From Verrucomicrobiota bacterium (GTDB lineage: Bacteria > Verrucomicrobiota > Verrucomicrobiia > Verrucomicrobiales > DEV007), in contig JAQCER010000009.1 in assembly GCA_027618625.1 (NCBI GenBank), forward strand, positions 1 to 15,790: 15,790 nucleotides of DNA. Direction: 5' to 3'. How positions within the stretch are numbered: the stretch's first letter is position 1; each line of letters begins with the position of its first letter. Below are positions 7,008 through 14,054 of the stretch, one piece after another. Made by a program: the position numbers and the translations under genes. Under the pieces are notes generated by a model that worked only from the letters and a program-made list of their open reading frames with translations, was not told where the DNA came from and ran no database searches.

Positions 7008-7814
7008 ATGAGACATCGTGGTCTGAAACGCACCCCTTGGCGGCGGTCGCTGGCGAGTCGGCTGGCGACAGTCTGGGCTCTTTCTCTGGGTGCAGCGGTT
7101 GGCCTGTCCAGTTGGTTCATGCATCGCGATGCAGACAAGCGCCTGCGTGAAAGTCTCCGTCAGGGAATCCGCCAGGATGCGGGCGAGATCCAGGTGAAGC
7201 TGGAATCCTGGGCGCAAGGGTTTCAGGGTGACGCTCGGTCCTACGCGAAGTCGCCCCTGGTATTTGAGTTTCTAAAGAGCAGGAATACGGACGAAGAAGG
7301 GCGCTGGAGGAGGCTGCTGGAGGAGGAGTTTCGCTCAAGTTTCGCCGGAAAAGCGGCTTATGTGCAGATGCGCTTGCTGTCGACCAAACCAGGCGAAGAA
7401 GGACTTGAGCTTCTAAGAATCGATCGCACCGAGAAAGGGTTGGAGGTCACGCCCCAGGTTAGGCTACAGAGTAAGGCAGACCGCTCCTACTTTCAGGACG
7501 CGCTCGCGCGAGATCCAGAGGACGTTTATCTTTCGGAGATCAATCTTAATCGCGACTTCGGCCGCATTACGGAGCCTCACATCCCCACCATTCGCGCGGC
7601 GATCAAAATTGGCGGTCAGGCCCGAGGCGCTGCGATTCTGGTGATCAATGCCGACATGCGTCCCGTCTTCGAAGAGGTTCGCCAGTTAGCATCGCCTGCT
7701 GCAAGTGTCCGGCTGTTCGACTCAGATTCCAACTACCTGCTCCACCCGGATCCCACAGCAGCATTTGCAGTTGACCTCGGAGGGGGCCCTTCGTCCGATC
7801 GAGGAATATCCTGA
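7008..7814 (+). CDS. Hybrid sensor histidine kinase, N-terminal part (frame-disrupted)
   Basis: This is the sensor half of a kinase that appears split by a frameshift. From ATG 7008 the frame encodes a positively charged N-terminus, a membrane span at about residues 18-38 and a periplasmic domain of about 220 residues resembling dCache sensors. The late stretch LFDSDSNYLLHPDP is a typical Cache-domain motif; family members usually continue with F-x-x-D-L-G then a P-E-L motif. Here the frame reads AFAVDLGG and then wanders to a TGA at 7814. The +1 frame takes up the expected sequence (ALRPIEEYPEL). Removing one G from the G5 run at about 7782-7786 restores a continuous kinase. No Shine-Dalgarno is visible; the frame is open upstream, so the start is uncertain. 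The next feature is the other part. Confidence 0.75.
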   Translation: MRHRGLKRTPWRRSLASRLATVWALSLGAAVGLSSWFMHRDADKRLRESLRQGIRQDAGEIQVKLESWAQGFQGDARSYAKSPLVFEFLKSRNTDEEGRWRRLLEEEFRSSFAGKAAYVQMRLLSTKPGEEGLELLRIDRTEKGLEVTPQVRLQSKADRSYFQDALARDPEDVYLSEINLNRDFGRITEPHIPTIRAAIKIGGQARGAAILVINADMRPVFEEVRQLASPAASVRLFDSDSNYLLHPDPTAAFAVDLGGGPSSDRGIS

Positions 7815-9669
7815 GCTGGGAGCGGAAAGTTCATTTCTTGGCAATGGTCACTGGTTGCGCGAGGGCGGCTCCGGCGGAGAGCTTGCGCTTGGTACCTCAG
7901 TAAATCTGATGCCCGGGCAATCGCGAGCGATCACACTCCTTCTATCGTTGCCTGGCGATGCCTGGTACCCTGTCCTTCGGCGCTCACAACAGCGGGCATT
8001 ATGGGCGACAGCTCTCGCGGCATTGACCGGAATCGGTGTTGCATTTCTGGTGTCGCTCCCATTCACCAATCGACTCCGCCGTCTGTCCTCGGCGTTGCGC
8101 CAGTTCGATGCCAGTGAAGTGCCCGAATCGCTTCCTGAAGCGGGCGACGACGAAGTTGGCATGGCCATTCAGCGATTCCGAGAGATGGCCAACAAGGTGA
8201 GGGAACAAGTGGCACACCTCGAGATTTCGCGCCGCGAGGCGGAGGAAGCGAACGATGCGAAGGAGCAATTTCTCGCAGTGATGAGTCATGAAATCCGGAC
8301 ACCGATGAACGCGGTAGTCGGGCTTATTCGAGCACTGGAAAGCAATCAGCCGGGCGCTCACCAATTACCCATTCTTGCATCACTGCGATCCTCCTCCTCA
8401 AACCTGATGACGCTATTGAATACCGCGTTGGACTACACCCGTCTGCGGGAAGGCGCCATCGATTACAGCGTGGAACCTTTTGATGCCGCCGAATTGGTCA
8501 GGGAAGTGGGTCAGTCGTTCCGTCCGTATGCGATGGCCAAGCAGTTGGAGCTACAGGTAGCAGCGCCACCCGTGATGGTCGTCAGCGGCGATCCCGTACG
8601 ATTTCGTCAGATCGTTAATAATCTCGTCAGCAATGCCGTGAAATTTACCGATCAAGGTTTTGTCAGGATCGTTGTCGACTACGAGGACGGTTTCCTGACT
8701 TTTGCCGTTGCAGATTCGGGCAGTGGAATCGCTCCGCAAGATCATGCCAGTATTTTCGAGCCTTTCGTCTCGCTGAGGCCGAGCGGTTCCTTCGCCGAGC
8801 CCGGATCAGGTCTTGGATTGACGGTATCGAAGCAACTGGTCGAACAACAACACGGACAACTTTCCCTGGAGAGTTCAGTAGAAGGTGGCACAAAATTTCG
8901 GGTGCGACTTCCTTATGCTCTGACTTCTGGGCCATCGACCACCGCATCCGCGTCCGGTGTGGAAGTATTGCCCGCTCTCCCGGCGAAGCTCCGCATCCTC
9001 TACGTCGAGGATGTGGCTTCGAATCGAGAGGTCATGGCGTTGGCCCTCGCGGGTACGGGTGCGGATTTGGTCTGCGCGAACACGGGTGCCGAAGCGCTCA
9101 AGCTTGTCGAAGGTCACTCGTTTGATCTCATCCTTCTGGATCTCCAGCTACCTGACATGACCGGTTACGACTTGGCAAAAGTCCTGCACACGTCGTATCC
9201 AGCCACGCCGCTGATCGCAGTGACCGCCCAGTCTTCCGACAAGGCTACGCGTCGTTGCATGGATGCCGGGATGGTCGCTGTGGTGTTGAAGCCCTACTCG
9301 GCAGGGACACTGATAGGTGCCATTTCCAAGCACACCCGCCGCGGCTTTGAGGAAGAGTTGCTGTCACTTCACCAAGATCCCCACCGGTCGCGAGCCCTGG
9401 CTGCCATGATGGCCGAAGAGTTCCGAGTCGCAGCAGATGAGTTGGTATCTTTACAGGCCATCCCAGGCGGCAATGAGTTCTCCGAGAAAGTCAGCAGAAT
9501 CCAGCACAAGTTGAAGACGCCACTGGTTCGCTTCGGTCTGCTGCCGCTTGAGACGCTGCTGCACCAGCTCACCGAGTCCCGCGGACATCGCGAACAGCAG
9601 TCGCAGCAGGCCGTGCACTTGCTCCGAGCCACCGCCAGCGACCTCGATCGCTGGTCGAAACAGGAGTGA
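7705..9669 (+). CDS. Hybrid histidine kinase, C-terminal part (HAMP-HisKA-HATPase-REC-Hpt)
   Basis: This frame carries the signalling half. The first in-frame start is a GTG at 7705, but the first 26 or so residues are out-of-frame sequence; the true gene probably runs from 7008 to 9669 with a frameshift near 7785. Numbered from 7705: last part of the periplasmic sensor to about 95, membrane span 97-120, HAMP-like linker 120-175, HisKA with phosphorylated H195 (MSHEIRTPMNAVVG), HATPase with N-box NNLVSNAVKFT 305-315, DSGSG 337-341 and GSGLGL 367-372. A receiver domain, 428-545, has D436, D479, T507 and K529. A C-terminal helical domain has HKLKTP with H601, as in Hpt phosphotransfer domains. 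This layout allows a His-Asp-His relay to the divergent LytTR regulator. It ends 5 nt before the convergent TPR gene's stop. Confidence 0.85.
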   Translation: MSGCSTQIPTTCSTRIPQQHLQLTSEGALRPIEEYPELGAESSFLGNGHWLREGGSGGELALGTSVNLMPGQSRAITLLLSLPGDAWYPVLRRSQQRALWATALAALTGIGVAFLVSLPFTNRLRRLSSALRQFDASEVPESLPEAGDDEVGMAIQRFREMANKVREQVAHLEISRREAEEANDAKEQFLAVMSHEIRTPMNAVVGLIRALESNQPGAHQLPILASLRSSSSNLMTLLNTALDYTRLREGAIDYSVEPFDAAELVREVGQSFRPYAMAKQLELQVAAPPVMVVSGDPVRFRQIVNNLVSNAVKFTDQGFVRIVVDYEDGFLTFAVADSGSGIAPQDHASIFEPFVSLRPSGSFAEPGSGLGLTVSKQLVEQQHGQLSLESSVEGGTKFRVRLPYALTSGPSTTASASGVEVLPALPAKLRILYVEDVASNREVMALALAGTGADLVCANTGAEALKLVEGHSFDLILLDLQLPDMTGYDLAKVLHTSYPATPLIAVTAQSSDKATRRCMDAGMVAVVLKPYSAGTLIGAISKHTRRGFEEELLSLHQDPHRSRALAAMMAEEFRVAADELVSLQAIPGGNEFSEKVSRIQHKLKTPLVRFGLLPLETLLHQLTESRGHREQQSQQAVHLLRATASDLDRWSKQE

Positions 9670-9674
9670 GCAGA

Positions 9675-10439
9675 CTACTTCTTGTTCGCGCGCTCGGGGA
9701 TCCGGTCGGCCTGGGGGATATTCAGGAATTCCTCCATGCGCTGGAGGTGCGTGATGACGCTTGGAAAACGGGTGTTTGAGTCGTAGAGGGACTTCAGTTG
9801 CTCGTAGGCTTCCTGCTCTTTGCCCGGGCACTGCGAGAGGGCATAGGCACTGAATCGAAAATAATACGGCTTGGTATTCGGGCAGGCGGCTGCTTGTTCG
9901 TAGTATTCGGCGGCCTTGCACCAGTTCTTGGGAACGAATTTGCTGGCGTGTAGCATGCCGAGCTGGCCGTAGACGCGGTAGTCGTCAGGCATGAATTTCT
10001 TGGCCCCGAGCATGAAGCGTTCGCCTTCGGCGACAGTCTCGTTGTATTTGCGCACCCAATCGGCGCGTTGATTTTTGTCCTCTGGAAACTCGAACGAGTG
10101 AGCGCTGTACTGCAGGCCCTGGAACCAGTTGAAGAAGGCGCCTGGTTGCAATTGAACGATCACCCAGTACTGGGCGATCGCCTGGTCAAAGCGGCCTTCG
10201 TCCCAGTGCGTAAACGCCTGCACGGCCATGATCGAAGCGACCAGAGAGCGGAATCCACCAAGCGCTGCCGTCATTCCGAGCTGCCCGACTTTGTCCCGGG
10301 TCTGCATGTTCATGGTGTTCGGCCAGTAATTCTTGGCCACCATGTCCTTCGCCATGGGTTCCTCGAGATACATGCGACCATACCCGAACGAAATCAGGAG
10401 CACCGCGGCGATCAGCAGGTTTCGGGTGTGGCGGGACAT
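9675..10439 (-). CDS. Membrane-anchored TPR-like protein of unknown function
   Basis: I do not recognise a named family for this 254-residue protein. A single hydrophobic segment at residues 8-20 should anchor it in the inner membrane with the rest outside the cytoplasm. From about residue 55 it is helical with TPR-like spacing: HWDEGRFDQAIAQYWVIVQLQP (78-99), YGQLGMLHASKFVPKNWCKAAEYYEQA and a later FRFSAYALSQC repeat. TPR proteins usually hold partners together. I chose ATG 10439 because the hydrophobic anchor starts there; the frame upstream is antisense-like extension into the permease gene. It lies 35 nt after the ABC permease and probably belongs to that operon, suggesting an accessory role to the transporter. 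Confidence 0.7.
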   Translation of the reverse strand: MSRHTRNLLIAAVLLISFGYGRMYLEEPMAKDMVAKNYWPNTMNMQTRDKVGQLGMTAALGGFRSLVASIMAVQAFTHWDEGRFDQAIAQYWVIVQLQPGAFFNWFQGLQYSAHSFEFPEDKNQRADWVRKYNETVAEGERFMLGAKKFMPDDYRVYGQLGMLHASKFVPKNWCKAAEYYEQAAACPNTKPYYFRFSAYALSQCPGKEQEAYEQLKSLYDSNTRFPSVITHLQRMEEFLNIPQADRIPERANKK

Positions 10440-10474
10440 CGGCAGCTTTGAGCTTTGGGCGTTGGGTGCGAGTG

Positions 10475-11464
10475 TTAGAGTTCCTTGTTGCTGAAAACGA
10501 AGGATGCCGCTGCGGTGTAGATTAGCAGATAAAGGCACGTCATCCCCGACATCTGCAGCAGCAGCGTGGTGGCAATGGTCTCGCCGGACACCACTGCATC
10601 GACGATATCGTAGAGGTGGAAGTCGGGGAATATGACGGCGAGCGCTCCAGCCAGTGCGCGCTCTAATCCGCCGTCCGGTGCTCCGCTCAGGAAATAGCTG
10701 CGTCCCAGATGCTGGCCATGGCCGATGATGAACACGGCAATGGAACTGATGATCGTGAACAACGTTGTCGTCGCAAAGGTAGAGACGAGCAACGTCACTG
10801 CAGTCATCACCGAGGCTTTCAAAAAGATCGCCCACACGGCCGCCTGGAGATCCCAGCGTAATCCATTTTCAGTGATCGCCGACAGTGCTTCCTCACGTTG
10901 TTCCTTCCAGCTCTCGTTCTGCTCGCGCTCGGGATATTTTGCCAGTTCCTGATCGTAAGCGACCGCCACTTCCTTTTCCAGGATCTTCTGTCGGACCCCG
11001 ACGACGGTGCAGAACAGCGCGTCCATGAACAGCATGCTGACAAAGATCAGGACGAGCATTCCCAGCAGCTTGCCCAGTAAATACTCAAACCGCGGCACGG
11101 GCTTGCACAGAATGGTATAGAGCGTCCGGTCCTCCAGATCTTTTGGAATGAGCAGTGCTGTTCCGGCGATCGCAAATATTCCAGCGAACAGCGACATGGC
11201 ACCGAGCGACACATCCTTCAGCAGCTTCAATTCCTGCTCTGGAGTGAACCGCAGAAACATGAATGCCACCAAAATGATGCCGGCACTGAAGAAGAGCAGG
11301 AAGTAAAACACCCGCATGCGCACCATCTGGGTGAAAGTGTGCATCGTCAGTGCCCAGATCCGTGACGGCGAAAAGATGCTGTGTGGCTGGCTTTCGGTCG
11401 CCAGGGCGGCACCGCTGTATCCGGTTCTTTTCTGGTCCGGTGTCTCGTGGTCGTCGTCATTCAT
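10475..11464 (-). CDS. ABC-2 type transporter permease
   Basis: This 329-residue polytopic membrane protein is the channel partner of the upstream ATPase. Hydrophobic spans lie near 52-72, 88-107, 128-158, 211-232, 234-252, 268-282 and 300-323. The block KDLEDRTLYTILCKPVPR (108-125) followed by EYLLGK matches the conserved region of NosY/ABC-2 permeases (E.RTL..LL.KPV.R..YLLGK). A large charged loop, about 158-205, is rich in E, K and Q and lies between membrane spans. Start ATG 11464 is 4 nt after the ATPase stop, with a GGAGGAG 13 nt upstream, slightly far. Transported substrate is unknown; this class exports lipids, peptides, polysaccharide units or acts in protection and maturation. Confidence 0.85.
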   Translation of the reverse strand: MNDDDHETPDQKRTGYSGAALATESQPHSIFSPSRIWALTMHTFTQMVRMRVFYFLLFFSAGIILVAFMFLRFTPEQELKLLKDVSLGAMSLFAGIFAIAGTALLIPKDLEDRTLYTILCKPVPRFEYLLGKLLGMLVLIFVSMLFMDALFCTVVGVRQKILEKEVAVAYDQELAKYPEREQNESWKEQREEALSAITENGLRWDLQAAVWAIFLKASVMTAVTLLVSTFATTTLFTIISSIAVFIIGHGQHLGRSYFLSGAPDGGLERALAGALAVIFPDFHLYDIVDAVVSGETIATTLLLQMSGMTCLYLLIYTAAASFVFSNKEL

Positions 11465-11468
11465 TTGA

Positions 11469-12323
11469 TTACTGAGTCTCCTCCAGGAATAATCTCTCCA
11501 AAGTCGTGCGCGGGCGGCCTATCGAGATCACTTCGGTGGACTCACCCATCGCCAGTGCGCGGACTTTTTCAAGCAGAGCAGCGCTCGCGTTCTTCAAAAT
11601 GATCTCCGTTTGATCTTCGATCGAAATCAGATCCTCCAGCCTGCCCTCACGCACCAGATCGCCTTTGTAAATGATGCCAACGCGATCGCACACTTCCTGC
11701 ACCTGCTCGAGCAAGTGGGACGAGAGGATGATCGAGATCCCCTGTTCCTTGAGCTCAAGGATGAGATCACGGATTTGCCGGGAGCCGGACGGGTCGACGC
11801 CAGCGGTCGGTTCATCGAGCACGACCAGCCGCGGATTTTGCACCAATGCCTGCGCGAGCCCGATGCGCTGTAGCATTCCTTTGGAATAGCCCGCAAGTCG
11901 CCGATCCTTGGCATGTTCCAGATCGACCAATTTGAGTAGGCGCGCATTCTGATCGCGGCGCTCAGCCTTGGTCAGGCCGCAAACGCGCCCGTAGAATTCC
12001 AGAGTCTCGGAGGCCGTCAGGTGTTTGTAAAAATACGGGTTCTCCGGCAGGAAGCCGACGTCCTTCCGGCTGTCCACCTGGCTGCTGTCGCGGCCGAAAA
12101 TCGAGCACTTGCCGGACGTAGCATGGAGCAGCCCCAGCAGCACCTTCATCGTGGTCGATTTGCCTGAGCCATTGGGCCCGATCAAGCCATAGACTTCACC
12201 TCGGCCAACCGTCAGCGACAGATCATTCACCGCGAGCACCGTCTGCTTTCGCAAGGAAGGAATGCGGAACAGCTTGGTCAGGTGCTCGATCTCGACTGCT
12301 GGCGCATCAGGGGTGTCGTTCAT
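11469..12323 (-). CDS. ABC exporter-type ATP-binding protein
   Basis: This 284-residue cytoplasmic ATPase has Walker A GPNGSGKST at 49-57, Q-loop region LPENPYFY at 92-99, signature YSKGMLQR at 146-153 (SKGM type, typical of ABC-2 exporters), Walker B VVLDEP at 167-172 and switch H203 in SSHLLEQ. A C-terminal tail of about 60 residues follows the core. Start is ATG 12323 (MNDTPD); the frame runs further upstream but lacks any fold there and crosses the divergent promoter region. It is first of a three-gene operon with the ABC-2 permease (4-nt gap) and the TPR-like protein. Family assignment is secure, substrate unknown. Confidence 0.92.
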   Translation of the reverse strand: MNDTPDAPAVEIEHLTKLFRIPSLRKQTVLAVNDLSLTVGRGEVYGLIGPNGSGKSTTMKVLLGLLHATSGKCSIFGRDSSQVDSRKDVGFLPENPYFYKHLTASETLEFYGRVCGLTKAERRDQNARLLKLVDLEHAKDRRLAGYSKGMLQRIGLAQALVQNPRLVVLDEPTAGVDPSGSRQIRDLILELKEQGISIILSSHLLEQVQEVCDRVGIIYKGDLVREGRLEDLISIEDQTEIILKNASAALLEKVRALAMGESTEVISIGRPRTTLERLFLEETQ

Positions 12324-12367
12324 CTTGATATCGTTAGTAACGGTTGAAGCGCAGTGTGTCACAGGGA

Positions 12368-12389
12368 TTTGTTCACAAACTTCTATAGT
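12368..12389 (+). promoter_or_regulatory. Possible promoter element in the divergent 164-bp gap
   Basis: A palindrome TTTGTTCACAAA (12368-12379) is followed 4 bp later by TATAGT (12384-12389), a good -10-like hexamer for the plus-strand gene at 12488. No convincing -35 is present at 16-18 bp, so activation by a factor at or near the palindrome would be needed. The gap 12324-12487 separates the minus-strand ABC operon from the plus-strand pair. Weak evidence. Confidence 0.2.
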
Positions 12390-12487
12390 CACATCCTTTC
12401 GTCCATCACGCCAATCCTGCCAATCGACCTCCATGCCACTTGCAATTCCACCATTGAGGATCAACACTCCCGGAAGAAATCTCCACC

Positions 12488-13027
12488 ATGCAAAACCAAG
12501 CGCGCTTGCAGTTGCTGGGAAAGCGATTCCTGCACGAACTGCAGATGCTTGCCCCATTAGTCCTCCTGATACTCGCCTGCCTGATCCCAAAAATCAGCCG
12601 GGGAGAGAAGACGCAGCGCTATGAGTTTTTCCCGTTCAGCCATTTCCCGATGTATTCGGATTTCGATGAACGGGACTATTACGTCTATGTTACCGATCGC
12701 AAAGACCAGCCGATCGCCACGGAAACCGTCGCAGCCGTGCGCTCGACCAAGTTGAAGAAAATCTTCGATACCGAGCTCGATAGCATCCAGAAGAAATTCA
12801 AAAAGCGCAAAGATCAACTGAGCGCCGAGCAGTGCCGACCCGGGGGCGATTACACGGTGAAGTGGTTGTACGAAAATGCGTCAACAGAGGCTCGTCAGCT
12901 TTTCGACGCTGGAATGCCCATGCGGCTCTACCGGATCTACATAACGGAGGAAAAGGGTGAGCTGGTCGAGACGCCGCCGCAGTTGGTCGGGGAATGGTCG
13001 GCTGGCAGAAAGGAGACCGTCCAGTGA
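12488..13027 (+). CDS. Small membrane-anchored protein, partner of the HTTM-like protein
   Basis: I do not recognise a named family. The 179-residue product has one hydrophobic anchor at about 20-34 (MLAPLVLLILACLIP), then a soluble domain. Directly after the anchor comes FFPFSHFPMYSDF (47-59); from memory, similar P-F-S-x-x-P-M-Y-S stretches occur in small partners of HTTM-like membrane proteins. A lysine-rich helix, about 88-113 (LKKIFD, KKFKKRK), follows, then a C-terminal part with MRLYRIYITEEKGE. A GGAAG lies about 10 nt before ATG 12488. Its stop overlaps the GTG start of the next gene by 4 nt (GTGA), and that gene's Shine-Dalgarno sits inside this coding region, so the two are translationally coupled and very likely act together. 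Confidence 0.75.
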   Translation: MQNQARLQLLGKRFLHELQMLAPLVLLILACLIPKISRGEKTQRYEFFPFSHFPMYSDFDERDYYVYVTDRKDQPIATETVAAVRSTKLKKIFDTELDSIQKKFKKRKDQLSAEQCRPGGDYTVKWLYENASTEARQLFDAGMPMRLYRIYITEEKGELVETPPQLVGEWSAGRKETVQ

Positions 13028-13959
13028 GTAGGAGCGCCAGCGCCAGGACATTTTTTAACCCGACGCCGTTCGCCCGCTGGGAGCTGGTGGTGATGCGGAT
13101 GCTTTTCGCCCTTGTGATCTGGGACTCCATCCCCGAGGCGATGAACGCGGCAGGTGTGCCGCAGCCGACGGGCCTGGCGCTCTTCTTCCCGGATATGGTG
13201 ATCGGGTTCGGTAAATTCTTCGGCGCGGTGTGGTTCAAATCTGCCGTAGCAGTGTTGTTGTCAGTTTACGCACTGGGCAGCGCTGCAGTGATCACCACCC
13301 CGCTGCTGCTCATGGTGACGGTCTTCGCCGGGACACTCACGAACTCGCAGGGAGCGATCACCCACCACTCGCAAATCGTCTCGCTGGTGCTGCTCGCGCA
13401 GAGCGGTTGCCTGATCTACGATTTGATCCGCCATCGCAGGTGGCGCACCGGCTTGCTTGGGCAACCGGTTGATCGCGAGATCCACGTCGCCTACGTGACC
13501 CAGCAGGCGGTGGTCGCGGGCTACATGGTAAGCGCCTATACAAAGTTGAAGGAGTCCGGTCTCGATTGGTTCGTCAACGCTGCGCGCTTTCCAATTCAGC
13601 TGAAAAAGAACACGCGCATGGCCTACTTCAACGAGCTGAAAGAACACGGCAGTGACAGCAGCTTCCTGACCGATCTACCTGCCCGCACCGAGGCTCTCCT
13701 GATGGCTTCACCAAACCTTTGCCGCGTCATCATCGGCAGCGGACTGGTGTTGGAGATTGCCGTTGTCCTGGCGCTCGCTGGCCGCGTATGGGCATTCTTT
13801 TTCGGAGTCGCGTTCGTGTTGTTCCACTCCACGATCAGCAAAATCATGGGCCTCGATTTCGATTTCAACATCTATATCCTCTCGATCTTTTTCATCCTGC
13901 CGGGCATCTCAGCCAGCGTGGTGCGCTGGAGCCGCGCCACCACGAAACGCAGCAAATAG
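13024..13959 (+). CDS. HTTM-like (vitamin K-dependent gamma-carboxylase-like) polytopic membrane protein
   Basis: This 311-residue inner-membrane protein has about six or seven hydrophobic spans: near 20-35, 72-104, 117-134, 155-172, 235-253, 256-276 and 281-298. Features resembling the HTTM / gamma-carboxylase superfamily are an early ARWELVVMRMLFALVIWD, a central YMVSAYTKLKESGLDWF (167-183), and a late FHSTISKIMGLDFDFNIYIL (267-286). Paired histidines at 114-115 and H268 are possible functional residues. No carboxylase activity can be inferred. I choose GTG 13024 because AAAGGAG lies 8 nt upstream and the GTG overlaps the preceding stop (GTGA); an in-frame ATG 30 nt upstream lacks such a site. 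Superfamily assignment is moderate; a DoxX-like protein is an alternative. Confidence 0.7.
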   Translation: MSRSASARTFFNPTPFARWELVVMRMLFALVIWDSIPEAMNAAGVPQPTGLALFFPDMVIGFGKFFGAVWFKSAVAVLLSVYALGSAAVITTPLLLMVTVFAGTLTNSQGAITHHSQIVSLVLLAQSGCLIYDLIRHRRWRTGLLGQPVDREIHVAYVTQQAVVAGYMVSAYTKLKESGLDWFVNAARFPIQLKKNTRMAYFNELKEHGSDSSFLTDLPARTEALLMASPNLCRVIIGSGLVLEIAVVLALAGRVWAFFFGVAFVLFHSTISKIMGLDFDFNIYILSIFFILPGISASVVRWSRATTKRSK

Positions 13960-14054
13960 CGGGTATCAGGCGGTTCGGTTGTTTTTTGAATCGACAATTG
14001 ACCGGCGATTTTGAATCTCGGGAAGACCGAATCCTTAACCACCTGAATTTCCCA

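Noticed and set aside
13960..14054. Search for a SAM-type riboswitch or terminator before metY
   Set aside because: The 95-bp gap has a T6 run but no preceding stem and no room for a SAM aptamer.
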